Source of the DNA: Xestospongia muta
Taxonomy: Eukaryota; Porifera; Demospongiae; Haplosclerida; Petrosiidae
NCBI GenBank assembly: GCA_963693285.1
Contig: OY848920.1
Span: 9,596,182 to 9,660,181, forward strand
Direction of reading: 5' to 3'
DNA length: 64,000 bases
In this document: positions 42,007-52,463 of the stretch, piece by piece
Position numbering within the stretch: position 1 is the stretch's first letter
Layout: every line of letters begins with the position of its first letter
Made by a program: the position numbers and the translations under genes
The notes under the pieces: model-generated
Seen by the model: only the letters and a program-made list of their open reading frames with translations
Databases searched by the model: none
What the model was told of the DNA's origin: nothing

Positions 42007-44247
42007 ATGTCTGAGCCCTTCTCTCTCAGTGTATCTCTCCTTTTGTCCAAGTTAACTAAAGTAGTTGATTGGTATGTATTAGGTCTTCATCTTAACATTC
42101 CTAAATATGAACTGGATAAGATTCAGAAGCAGTTCTTATTAAATGAGGGAGTAGAACGATGTAAAGCAGAGATGTTAGATATGTGGTTGAAAAAGGAGGA
42201 AGAACCTCACTGGAGAGTAATAGTAGATGCTTTAGAGAAAATGAAGAGCTATGAACTAGCCCAGGAATTAAGGGATCTCCATCTTGACAAGGATGAGTCT
42301 CAGACTGCAACATCAAATGTTCATGATAAGGAAGATCGTCAAAGTGATGTTAATCCCATATTAGTGGAGAAGCAAGTTGTCAAAGCCTTCTCTCGTTTAG
42401 AGTCCAAGTTTGCCAAACTTGTTACTGATGTCAAGTTTACCCTCAAAGATAAACAAGTTCCTCTTGAACAGTTACATAGCTATATCAAGACACGATTGGA
42501 TATAGAGGATCTCCCTGTTCCTAACACTCCTAATGAATTATTTGGTACAGCTGTTCAATCTTACTACAGTTTCCTGAATATATCTCTTATAGAGAACATC
42601 ATTGATGAGTTTCTTGATGATAGTCCAGTACAAGTTAGTCTACAAGAATACGAGAAAGAGTTAGATTTGTTTAAGAGTTCTACCAAGATGGAAGAACTTG
42701 TTGATACTGTGGTAACCTCTGTCCAAAAGGAGAAAAGTACAGCAACAGTCGTGTTGAAACTAGAAGGGTGTTGGTTGAATGTGACATTAAAACACTTCCA
42801 ACAGTTGGTGGAGGAAATACTTTTGAAGAAAAGTCAATGTTTACATCTTGTTCGAGTTGAACAAGGTTGTGTATCTATTCAGTGGACAGTTAGTGAGCGT
42901 GTAGTCTCTTCTCTTGTCTCTCTTACAAATCAGAAGACAGAGTTTATGAAATATGTTGGTATTATTAGACTGACAATAGATGATGTAGTAGTATTTAAAC
43001 AGGAGAGTAAAGATATTACCTCACTGTCTTCTCTTCATATTAAGGCAATTGAATGTTGTAGTGTGGATGTTGTGTGCTTTCTTCTATCTATTGGTATTGA
43101 CCCCAACATTAAAGACGACAAAGGGTACTCTATTCTATTGTATTCATCTATTTTAGCTCATGATCTTTCAAACAGAGACAAGTACTTTACAATCATTGAT
43201 GCTCTGTTAAATGCTGGAGCTGATCCTAATGTCACTGACAACAAAGGATGTACACCATTACTTTATGCTGTGATGTATCAATGTCCAAGAATTGTTAAGC
43301 TTCTATTGGATCATAAAGCTGACCCAAATATTCACCCTGATAATTATTCACCACTTCTAATATCTACTGAACAAAATCATTGTGAAATTGTCTCTTACCT
43401 TTTAAACACTGGGGCTAATCCTGATGTATTGGATTCTGAAGGATACACTCCTCTGATGATAGCATGTTATTTTGGCCACAAAGCAGTTGTATCGATACTA
43501 CTTCAACATAAAGTTAATCCTAACACACAAAAAAAGGATGGATGGACTGGTTTAATGATGGCATGTCAATTCAACCGTTCTGATATTGTAGAGATCCTCA
43601 TAGATGCTGGAGCTAATGTAGATATAGCTGATGAGGATGGCTGGACGGCACTCATGGTTGCTTGTAATCATCCAAAAAATGTCGATATTGTTCAATGTCT
43701 GCTTAAAGCTGGAGCAGATCCTAATCATCAAATTCCTTCAAATGGATGGACTGCAATTCATTTTGCTTGTAATGGATTACCTGATCCAGCCATTCTCTTA
43801 TCTCTCATTGACGCAGGGGGTAATCCTGAAATTAATACTGCTAATGGTCTTACACCTCTTGTGATAGCCTGTAAAAAAGGGTTTGAGGTAATAGTAGAGA
43901 TACTATTGAATTTAAATATTTCAGTTAACATTCAGACACAAGCTGGTGTTACTGCATTAATGGTTGCTGCCCTATATTCCAACAGCATCAATATCGTACA
44001 GTCACTATTATCTGCTGGTGCAGATGTTCATCTCACTGATAGTATAAACTACACAGCATTAGACTATGCTTTGATGTCCAACAATCCCGAGATTGCTCAA
44101 TTACTCTTACAACAAGTATTCTTACTCCATGCCAACATCAGTGACAATAACACAGAGTATAGACAGCCTATTGAATCAGAGAAACAAATCCAACAATTGT
44201 CACTTGATGAGCACTTATATGAGGACTTTGAAGCATCTTCACATTAA
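42007..44247 (+). CDS. death-domain/ankyrin-repeat protein, array copy 6 (tail shortened)
   Basis: Intronless, 746 residues from MSEPFSLS (an upstream Met at 41989 is in frame). Death-fold domain as in the others, type I middle domain, class A upstream. The ankyrin half is diverged from copies 1-4 and 8, with repeats such as DNYSPLLISTEQNHCEIV and EDGWTALMVACNHPKNVD, and has an extra insert after the last repeat (QQVFLLHANISDNN). The end is EASSH followed by a stop. Compared with copy 8, four bases (TCTT) are missing in CACATTAATAACC, which creates the stop. The lost DEIR...HPL and Gln region persists untranslated to about 44361. Confidence 0.8.
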   Translation: MSEPFSLSVSLLLSKLTKVVDWYVLGLHLNIPKYELDKIQKQFLLNEGVERCKAEMLDMWLKKEEEPHWRVIVDALEKMKSYELAQELRDLHLDKDESQTATSNVHDKEDRQSDVNPILVEKQVVKAFSRLESKFAKLVTDVKFTLKDKQVPLEQLHSYIKTRLDIEDLPVPNTPNELFGTAVQSYYSFLNISLIENIIDEFLDDSPVQVSLQEYEKELDLFKSSTKMEELVDTVVTSVQKEKSTATVVLKLEGCWLNVTLKHFQQLVEEILLKKSQCLHLVRVEQGCVSIQWTVSERVVSSLVSLTNQKTEFMKYVGIIRLTIDDVVVFKQESKDITSLSSLHIKAIECCSVDVVCFLLSIGIDPNIKDDKGYSILLYSSILAHDLSNRDKYFTIIDALLNAGADPNVTDNKGCTPLLYAVMYQCPRIVKLLLDHKADPNIHPDNYSPLLISTEQNHCEIVSYLLNTGANPDVLDSEGYTPLMIACYFGHKAVVSILLQHKVNPNTQKKDGWTGLMMACQFNRSDIVEILIDAGANVDIADEDGWTALMVACNHPKNVDIVQCLLKAGADPNHQIPSNGWTAIHFACNGLPDPAILLSLIDAGGNPEINTANGLTPLVIACKKGFEVIVEILLNLNISVNIQTQAGVTALMVAALYSNSINIVQSLLSAGADVHLTDSINYTALDYALMSNNPEIAQLLLQQVFLLHANISDNNTEYRQPIESEKQIQQLSLDEHLYEDFEASSH

Positions 44248-44361
44248 TAACCTCCATTGATGAGATACAATATGCTATTGAACATCCTCTATCTTCACAA
44301 GGAACAGTTAAAGATCCTCAAGATGAAGAAGGAATCACACCTCAACAAAAACAACAACATT

Positions 44362-45719
44362 AAACGTGTCTTGTAATTTGCTATTAAGTTGGTGTTAGTG
44401 GTTTACAATGTATGTTGTTGTGCATTGTTCTTTTTCAGTTGTTTTGTAGATAAGTTTGGATAGTATTTTAAAATATTAATTGTTAAAAAAATTATTACTT
44501 AAACTGGTTTAGGGTCTGGCTTGGACTCTGATATTAAAAATGTGGCAACTAATTATTAATAATTAATAATTACTTATAAATAAGCTGAAGTACATCCACA
44601 TTGAGCCTACCACAATCACTGTACTTACTTAAATTTATTGTGACTGTATATGTTTGTGCCATGAACACATTAATGACTTCTATTGTAGTTTGTTAAAATG
44701 TGATTATAATGTATAGCTATTGTTATGTATGAAGTATATTATATTATGTTTTATAATAAGAGACACTGGAAGTGCATAGTGGACTAGTAATAGTGTTATA
44801 CTTACCTTGTCTACTATCATGGATAATAAAGAAATGATACAGTGTTAAAAAGACGTAAGAACACACAGTATGTTCAATTCATTGAATTAGCCGATATACT
44901 GACTAATAACAAAACAATAGAGTACATACAGCCTTCCTCCTCTCCTCTCTTCCCTAGTAGTTATCATACGGTAACTACTTCTTTATATAGTAATACTTGT
45001 GTAGTGACAACATCCACAGAGACATATTTTACTTCTCTCATGTGATATCACTTTATAATACTTTGAGAGTAATTTATTATGACTCATGTCCTACTATTAC
45101 TAAATTTGGTAGAGAAAAAATGTGTTATGTATTAAAAAAATAAGTTTGTTACTGCTTTGTGTATTAATGGTAATAGACTCCATTAGTTGCTATTTGCAGC
45201 AATTGTGTTATCATGTTTTTAATGAGATTTTCTTTTACTGAAAATTGCTCAGTAATTTTAAAATTGCTTATGAATTATGGAATTGACTGTTTATAAAATT
45301 TTAGAACCAATAATGATAATAGTTATCAAAACAGTATTATCTTTACTGTAAATGATTTTTAAACACAACCTATATAACTATAATATACATTGGTTTAATC
45401 AATTAATCAGTTTTGACACAAACTTGTCACATATAAATAGCTATAACACACACACACACACATGCACACGCGCACACACATATGCATACATACATACATT
45501 GTAATTAGGGACCACTTTTGGCAAAACATTTGTGATCAGATTTGTGAAAAAGGACCACTGTTAAAACATCCCAAAAACATTTTTGACAGTTATTATATAT
45601 GTACAACTATTCATAGTAACTGTATGTATACAAAACTGGTTTTTGAGGAGAAAGAAATTCCTGTTCAATTCTAGAGTAAACAATAATGGTATTTCCTGTT
45701 GACATAAATCTGCACTAAA
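44362..45719. repeat. spacer unit after copy 6, ending in a class B upstream region
   Basis: Homologous to the spacers after copies 1-3 but more diverged. It retains the LRR-like relic (44875-45045, FIELADILTNNKTIEYIQ) and a short CA/CATA run (45445-45500). The last 120 bp match class B upstream of copy 2. Confidence 0.8.
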
Positions 45720-47690
45720 ATGTCTCAGCCTTTCTCTCTCAGCATCTCTCTCCTTTTGTCCAAGTTAACTAAAGTAGTTGATTGGTATATATTGGGTCTT
45801 CATCTTAACATTCCTAAATATGAACTGGATAAGATTCAGAAGCAGTTCTTATTAAATGAGGGAGTAGAACGATGTAAAGCAGAGATGTTAGATATGTGGT
45901 TGAAGAAGGAGGAAGAACCTCACTGGAGAGTAATAGTAGATGCTTTAGAGAAAATGAAGAGCTATGAACTAGCCTGGGAATTAAGGGATCTCCATCTTGA
46001 TGAGAATGAGTCTCAGTCTACAACTTCAGTTTGTAAAGATAATTCTACTGCAGTCAATCCCCCTTCTATCCTGGTAGAGGAACATGTTGTCAATGATTTC
46101 TCTCGTTTGGAGTCAAAATTCGCAAAATTAGTTACTGATGTCAAGTTTACCCTCAAAGATAAACAAGTTCCTCTTGAACAGTTACACAGCTATATCAAGA
46201 CACGATTAGATATAGAGAATCTCCCAGTTCCTAGCACTTCTGATGAATTATTTGGTACTGTAGTTCGATCATACTACAGTTTCCTTAATATATCTCTTAT
46301 AGAGAATATCATCGATGAGTTTCTTGATGGTAGTCCGGCACAAACTAGTTTGCAAGCATACAAGAAAGAGCTGAATTTATTTAAACGGTCAACCAAGATG
46401 AAAGAGCTTATTGACAGTGTCACTAACTCTTTGCAGAAAGAAAAAGGTACAGCAATGGTGGTGTTGAAGTTAGAAGGGTGTTGGTTGGATGTGACTTTGG
46501 AACGATTTCAAAAGTTAGTGGAGGAAATATTTTTAAAGAAAAGTCAATGTTTGCATGTTGTCCGAGTTGAACAAGGTTGTGTATCTATTCAGTGGACAGT
46601 TAGTGAGTGTGTAGTCTCTTCTCTTGTCTCTCTTACAAATCAGAGGACAGAGTTTATGAAGTATGTTGGTGTTATTAGACTGACAATAGATGATGTAGTA
46701 GTATTTAAACAGGAGAGTAAAGATATCACCTCACTGTCTTCTCTTCTTGTAAAGGCGATTGGGTTTTGTAGTGTGGATGTTGTGTTCTTTCTTCTATCTA
46801 TTGGTGTTGACCCCAACACTAAAGACGACAAAGGGTATTCTATTGTTTTTTATTCATGTATTTTAGCAGATCTTCAATCAGAATCAAACAGAGATAAGTA
46901 CTATTTCATCATTGATGTTTTGTTAAATGCTGGAGCTGATCCTAATGTTACCGACAATGAAGGACATACACCATTACTTTATGCTGTGATGTATCGATGG
47001 CCAGACATCGTCACACTTTTATTGGGTCATAAAGCTGATCCAAATATCCACCCTGAAGATTATTCACCTCTAAGATTAGCAGTCCAAGAAGGAGACTGTT
47101 GTATTGTCTTGTACCTGTTAGATGCTGGTGCCAATCCTGACGTATTGGATTCTGACAAACACACTCCATTAATGGTAGCATGTTGTAATGGTCACACATC
47201 AGTAGTGTCAAAACTTCTTCAGTACAATGCCAATCCTAATATTCAAGTTGAGAATGGGTGGACTGCTTTGATGTTGGCAACTGATTACGAACACTTAGAA
47301 ATTGTAAGGACACTCATTGATGCTGGAGCTAATATGGATGCAGTCATGCAGAATGGCTGGACGGCACTTATGATTGCTTGTGATCATTCAAAAAATGTTG
47401 ATATTGTTCAATGTCTACTTAAAGCTGGAGCAGATCCTAATTTTCAAAGTCATAAAAATGGCCTGGCTCCATGTCATTTTGCTTGCCGAAAATCACCTGA
47501 TCCAGGAATTCTCTTATCTCTGATTGAAGCAGGTGCTGATCCTGAAATTACTACTAAAAATGGTATAACACCTCTGATGTTAGCTTGTGAACGAGGGTTT
47601 GAGATGAAAGTAGAGATATTACTGAATATAAATGCTTCAGTTAATACTGAAACTCATCATGGCATTACAGCACTAATGTTGGCAGTATGA
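45720..47690 (+). CDS. death-domain/ankyrin-repeat protein, array copy 7 (premature stop)
   Basis: Intronless, 656 residues as read. The linker and middle domain match copy 2 (CKDNSTAVNPPS, SLQAYKKELNLF) and the upstream is class B. The ankyrin half is its own type (ILADLQSESNRDKYYFIIDV, WPDIVTLLLGHKADPN, NGLAPCHFACRKSPDPG). The frame stops at a TGA after ALMLAV. The matching remnant at about 38665 has CAA at this site. Without the TGA the frame stays open for 64 more codons to 47882, through two more repeats to the ending SGSMFK, a tail unlike the Gln-rich one. Either a recent null or a shortened protein. Confidence 0.75.
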   Translation: MSQPFSLSISLLLSKLTKVVDWYILGLHLNIPKYELDKIQKQFLLNEGVERCKAEMLDMWLKKEEEPHWRVIVDALEKMKSYELAWELRDLHLDENESQSTTSVCKDNSTAVNPPSILVEEHVVNDFSRLESKFAKLVTDVKFTLKDKQVPLEQLHSYIKTRLDIENLPVPSTSDELFGTVVRSYYSFLNISLIENIIDEFLDGSPAQTSLQAYKKELNLFKRSTKMKELIDSVTNSLQKEKGTAMVVLKLEGCWLDVTLERFQKLVEEIFLKKSQCLHVVRVEQGCVSIQWTVSECVVSSLVSLTNQRTEFMKYVGVIRLTIDDVVVFKQESKDITSLSSLLVKAIGFCSVDVVFFLLSIGVDPNTKDDKGYSIVFYSCILADLQSESNRDKYYFIIDVLLNAGADPNVTDNEGHTPLLYAVMYRWPDIVTLLLGHKADPNIHPEDYSPLRLAVQEGDCCIVLYLLDAGANPDVLDSDKHTPLMVACCNGHTSVVSKLLQYNANPNIQVENGWTALMLATDYEHLEIVRTLIDAGANMDAVMQNGWTALMIACDHSKNVDIVQCLLKAGADPNFQSHKNGLAPCHFACRKSPDPGILLSLIEAGADPEITTKNGITPLMLACERGFEMKVEILLNINASVNTETHHGITALMLAV

Positions 47691-47882
47691 TACTCTAATA
47701 ATATTAAAATTGTACGATTGCTATTATCTGCTGGTGCTGACTTCAATCATGTTGATAAAAAAGGCAACACAATGCTAGACTATGCCCTGGCATCTGATAA
47801 TCCTGAGATTACTCAGTTACTCTTATTGCATATGTGTGACACGTCTGATCAACAAAATAACAGTGGGAGTATGTTTAAATAA
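47691..47882 (+). pseudogene. open continuation of copy 7 after its stop
   Basis: The same frame continues YSNNIKIVRLLLSAGADF and NPEITQLLLLHMCDTSD up to a TAA at 47880-47882. The absence of further lesions suggests the stop is young. Confidence 0.85.
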
Positions 47883-48107
47883 ACAGTTTACTGTCCATAA
47901 GATAATTGTGTGTAGTAATTATAGTATAATGGTATATTATATTGTGTTTGTCATTATAATAATACTGTGTTAAACTGTGTTTATGACAATATTTTTTAAT
48001 CTAGCAGTGATATAAGTAATGAGTAATTAAATTATTGAAACCTTATTTTACTACAACCATGACACCATTGAAGTGTTAGGGAGTTTTTGATAACCAATTG
48101 AGTCATA

Positions 48108-50444
48108 ATGTCTGAGCCCTTCTCTCTCAGTGTGTCTCTCCTTTTGTCCAAGTTAACTAAAGTAGTTGATTGGTATGTATTGGGTCTTCATCTTAACATT
48201 CCTAAATATGAACTGGATAAGATTCAGAAGCAGTTCTTATTAAATGAGGGAGTAGAGCGATGTAAAGCAGAGATGTTAGATATGTGGTTGAAGAAGGAGG
48301 AAGAACCTCACTGGAGAGTAATAGTAGATGCTTTAGAGAAAATGAGCTATGAACTAGCCCAGGAATTAAGGGATCTCCATCTTGACAAGGATGAGTCTCA
48401 GTTATCAACATCAAATGTTCATGATAAGGAAGATCGTCAAAGTGATGTTAATCCCATATTAGTGGAGAAGAAAGTTGTCAAAGCTTTCTCTCGTTTAGAG
48501 TCCAAGTTTGCCAAACTTGTTACTGATGTCAAGTTTACCCTCAAAGATAAACAAGTTCCTCTTGAACAGTTACATAGCTATATCAAGACACGATTGGATA
48601 TAGAGGATCTCCCTGTTCCTAACACTTCTGATGAATTATTTGGTACAGCTGTTCAATCCTACTACAGTTTCCTGAATATATGTCTTATAGAGAACATCAT
48701 TGATGAATTTCTTGATGGTAGTCCCGTACAAGTTAGTCTACAAGAATACGAGAGAGAGTTAGATTTGTTTAAGAGTTCTACCAAGATGGAAGAACTTGTT
48801 GATACTGTAGTAACCTCTGTCCAGAGGGAGACAGGTACAGTAACAATCGTGTTGAAACTAGAAGGGTGTTGGTTGAATGTCACATTAAAACACTTCCAAC
48901 AGTTAGTGGAGGAAATATTTTCAGAGAAAAGTCAATGTTTACATCTTGTCCGAGTTGAACAAGGTTGTGTATCTATTCAGTGGACAGTTAGTGAGTGTGT
49001 AGTCTCTTCTCTTGTCTCTCTTACAAATCAGAGGACAGAGTTTATGAAGTATGTTGGTGTTATTAGACTGACAATAGATGATGTAGTAGTATTTAAACAG
49101 GAAAGTAATGATATCACCTCACTGTCTTCTCTTCTTGTAAAGGCGATTGAGTGTTGTAGTGTGGATGTTGTGCGGTTTCTTCTATCTATTGGTGTTGACC
49201 CAAACATTAAAGATGATAAAGGGTATTCTATTTTATTGTGTTCATCAATGTTAGCTTGTGATCTATCAAACAGAGATAAGTACTATACCATCATTGATGC
49301 TCTGTTAAATGCTGGAGCTGATCCTAATGTCACTGACAAGAAAGGACGTACACCATTACTTTATGCTATGATCTATCAATGTCCAAGAATTGTTAAGCTT
49401 CTATTGGATCATAAAGCTGACCCAAATATTCACCCAGACCATGATTATTCACCTCTAAGAATATCAGCTAAAGATGGGGATAATGAAATTGTTTCTTACT
49501 TGTTAGATGCTGGTGCTAATCCAGATGCATTGGATCATAAAGGACAGACTCCTTTGATGGTAGCTTCTCGTAATCAACACACATCAGTAGTATTGAACCT
49601 ACTTCAACATAAAGCTGACCCTAATATACAAGATAACAATGGATGGACTGCTCTGATGGTTAGTTGTATTGTGGAAGACTTAAAAATTGTAGAGATCCTC
49701 ATTGATGCTGGAGCAAATGTGGGCATTGTCACACCAGACGGCTTGACAGCATTAATGATTGCATGTGATTATCCAGGAAATGTAAACACTGTTCGATGTC
49801 TATTGAAGGCGGGTGCAAATCCTAATTTACAAAGTCACAAACATGGCTGGGCTGCAATTCATTTTGCCTGTTGTAGATCACCTGATCCTATGAATCTTTT
49901 AGCTCTCATTGAATGTGGTGCTAGTCCTGACATCGCCAATAATATTGGTGTCACGCCTCTTATGCTAGCCTGTAAGCATGGATTTGATACGATAGTTGAG
50001 ATCTTACTGAGCTTGAATGTTTTAGTTGATGCCCAAAGTCAATACGGTAATACACCTTTAATAATTGCTGTTGGTTTCTCAAAAAACACCAACATTGTAC
50101 AGTTGCTGTTATCTGCTGGTGCTGATGTCCATCAAACTGATACCAAAGGTAACACAGCTCTAGATTATGCACTGACATCCAAAAATCCTGAGATTACCCA
50201 ATTACTCTTACTTCATGTGGGTGATGATAACACAGGGTATACACAACCTACTGAACCAGAGCAACAAGTTCAACAGCTGCCACCTGATGACCATTTTTAT
50301 GAGGACTTCGAACAACCATCACATTCTTTAATAACCTCCATTGATGAGATACGACATGCTATAGAACATCCTCTATCTTCACAAGGAACAGTTAAACATC
50401 CTCAAGATGAAGAAGACATCACACCTCAACAACAACAGCATTAA
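48108..50444 (+). CDS. death-domain/ankyrin-repeat protein, array copy 8 (intact)
   Basis: Intronless, 778 residues. The death-fold domain has lost one residue (EKMSYEL where others have EKMKSYEL). Type I middle domain, but class D upstream like copy 5, so promoter and middle-domain type are not linked. The ankyrin half is the 1/2/3/4 type. The tail is complete, with a small addition (HFYEDFEQPSHS) that matches the copy 6 tail (YEDFE). It keeps DEIRHAIEHPL and poly-Gln. Its 3' flank is unlike that of copies 1-3 and soon runs into a chimeric remnant. Confidence 0.85.
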   Translation: MSEPFSLSVSLLLSKLTKVVDWYVLGLHLNIPKYELDKIQKQFLLNEGVERCKAEMLDMWLKKEEEPHWRVIVDALEKMSYELAQELRDLHLDKDESQLSTSNVHDKEDRQSDVNPILVEKKVVKAFSRLESKFAKLVTDVKFTLKDKQVPLEQLHSYIKTRLDIEDLPVPNTSDELFGTAVQSYYSFLNICLIENIIDEFLDGSPVQVSLQEYERELDLFKSSTKMEELVDTVVTSVQRETGTVTIVLKLEGCWLNVTLKHFQQLVEEIFSEKSQCLHLVRVEQGCVSIQWTVSECVVSSLVSLTNQRTEFMKYVGVIRLTIDDVVVFKQESNDITSLSSLLVKAIECCSVDVVRFLLSIGVDPNIKDDKGYSILLCSSMLACDLSNRDKYYTIIDALLNAGADPNVTDKKGRTPLLYAMIYQCPRIVKLLLDHKADPNIHPDHDYSPLRISAKDGDNEIVSYLLDAGANPDALDHKGQTPLMVASRNQHTSVVLNLLQHKADPNIQDNNGWTALMVSCIVEDLKIVEILIDAGANVGIVTPDGLTALMIACDYPGNVNTVRCLLKAGANPNLQSHKHGWAAIHFACCRSPDPMNLLALIECGASPDIANNIGVTPLMLACKHGFDTIVEILLSLNVLVDAQSQYGNTPLIIAVGFSKNTNIVQLLLSAGADVHQTDTKGNTALDYALTSKNPEITQLLLLHVGDDNTGYTQPTEPEQQVQQLPPDDHFYEDFEQPSHSLITSIDEIRHAIEHPLSSQGTVKHPQDEEDITPQQQQH

Positions 50445-50639
50445 AATAATGTTTTGAAACTTGCTATTAAGTTAGTGTCTGTACTTTATTGCATGATCTT
50501 GCTTTTGTGGTGCACTTTTGTTTTTAGTTGTTTTTGTAAAGATGTTTGGATAGTGCTATAAAATAATAATTTGTTAAGACAGTTAGTATTTAAACTGGTT
50601 TGAGTCTCACTTGGACTTTCATTATTAAGGATGTAGGGA

Positions 50640-51375
50640 CTACTTTGATGGACATCTGACCAAATGTTAAAATGTTACCTGATCCTATAATTCTTTTAGC
50701 TCTCATTAAGATGGTGCTAGTCCTGACATCGCCAATAATTTTGTGTCAAGCCTCTTATGCTAGCTGTATGCATGGATTTGATATGATAGTTGAGATCTTA
50801 CTGAGCTTGAATGTCTTAGTTAATGCCCAAAGTCAATTTGGTAATACACCCTTAATAATTGGTGTTGATTTCTCAAAAAATCCCAACATTGTACAGTTGC
50901 TGTTATCTCCTGGTGCTGCATGATGTCCATTAAGCTGATAGCAAAGGTAACACAGCTCTAGATTATGTGTTCACATCCAAAAATCCTGAGACTACCCAAT
51001 TACACAGCATTAATAATTTCTGTCCTGACTTCAAACAACATTAACATTGTACATTCGTTGCTGTCTGCTGGTGCTGATATTCTTCACGTTGATAATGAGG
51101 GTTACACAGCTCTGGACTATGTTTAGCATTAGTGTTAAATAATTCTGAGATAATTGAAATTCTTACGATGTACACGAGCTACACTAACATAGGGTATAGA
51201 CAACCTATTGAATCAGAGAAACATGTACAAGTACAAGAACCTCCTCCTGATGACCATTTGGGTGAGGATTTGAGTACCATCGCATTTCCTATTAACCTCA
51301 ATTGATGAGATACAAGGTGCTATTGAACATCCTCTCCTCTTTGTCAAACCTCAACAACAATAACAACAAGACAGC
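50640..51375 (+). pseudogene. chimeric ankyrin-gene remnant
   Basis: The first part (to about 51000) is copy-1-like: LPDPIILLALI, HGFDMIVEILLSLNVLVNAQ, NTPLIIGVDFSKNPNIVQLL, with stops and indels. At ACTACCCAATTACACAGCAT it switches to copy-5-like sequence (ALIISVLTSNNINIVHSLLS, TALDYV then the same TAG) and a decayed tail. The join falls inside a repeat unit, as expected for unequal crossing-over. Confidence 0.88.
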
Positions 51376-52015
51376 ACTCAATATATGTTTTTGTTTTATA
51401 TATATGTAAGCTTTAAGTCAAGATTTTGTGTTCTACAATATAGTATTTTATATAATTATATATATAATGTAGCTGACAATTAAAATGCATTACATAAGTA
51501 ATCTAATTAATAGTGTTGTTCTAGTTTGTTTAAATGGGACTAGTTGGGATTTGGTCCTTTAAAATAATAACTTTACTTTCAGTTATTTAAACAAGCTTTT
51601 GTTCACCGATGTCAATAATTATATTCATAGTAGTCATTAATGAGATTCATAGTGCTTCACTGCCGCACCCCACAAGAGCCTGAAGACAAAATCGTAAGTA
51701 CATATAAAGGAAAACAAGACAACCTTGGATAGGTTGTGTTGTCGGCCAGCGACTACGATGCATCTAATTTTTTTAAATAAATTTATTCAATAAAAACACA
51801 TAACACTACAATTGTAATAAATCCACCTACATATGCACGGTACAAAATGAGTGGAATATTTATTATTATATTTATAATATGAACCATTTCATTTACATCA
51901 CGAAAACAATGAATGTATTCAATTCATTTTTGCTGTGTGTTATGAAGAAATATACCTTATAAAGTAGGACCAATTAATACAAAACAGCAGTCCTAATACT
52001 ACATGGGAGCAAGTC
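51376..52015. other. right edge of the array
   Basis: It contains the block at 51625-51712 that resembles 23331-23420, then sequence with no recognisable gene. Confidence 0.5.
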
Positions 52016-52405
52016 CATTTGCAACAGCTGCCTTCACCTGATAACTATTTGTACAAACCACCATAACCTAGGGTATGGTGTGTGCTCTCCAACGGTCGGA
52101 AATGTGATGTGATATAGCCTATTTACAATGATTTTCCCATAGGTAATTTCCCAACATTTTTGTGTCACAAACAATGTATAGCATATTGATGTTTTTTTTA
52201 CTATTGTGAATTCATTGATTGTCTGTTGTAATTCATTTACTATAGCAAAGTTGGTGTAAAAGCAACCATACAATGTGCTGTTGAGCATCCTTTCACTCCA
52301 CTAGGAATTGTTAAATATACTCATGACATAACATCTCAGCAACATTTAAACATATTCTAGATGATGACATCACAACTCAACAACAACAGCATTACAATAA
52401 CTTGA
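52016..52405 (+). pseudogene. most decayed tail remnant of the ankyrin family
   Basis: Pieces LPSPDNYLYKPP (52028-52063), then AVEHPFTPLGIVKYTHD (about 52276-52326), then MMTSQLNNNS correspond in order to the PPDDHFYEPP, AIEHPLSSQETVKQPQD and TPQQQQQ parts of intact tails. About 200 unrelated bases separate the first two. Confidence 0.65.
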
Positions 52406-52463
52406 CAAGACGATAATCAGCTTTGTTTCAAACTTAATTTTTTCCTCTTTTATTTCATATAAT

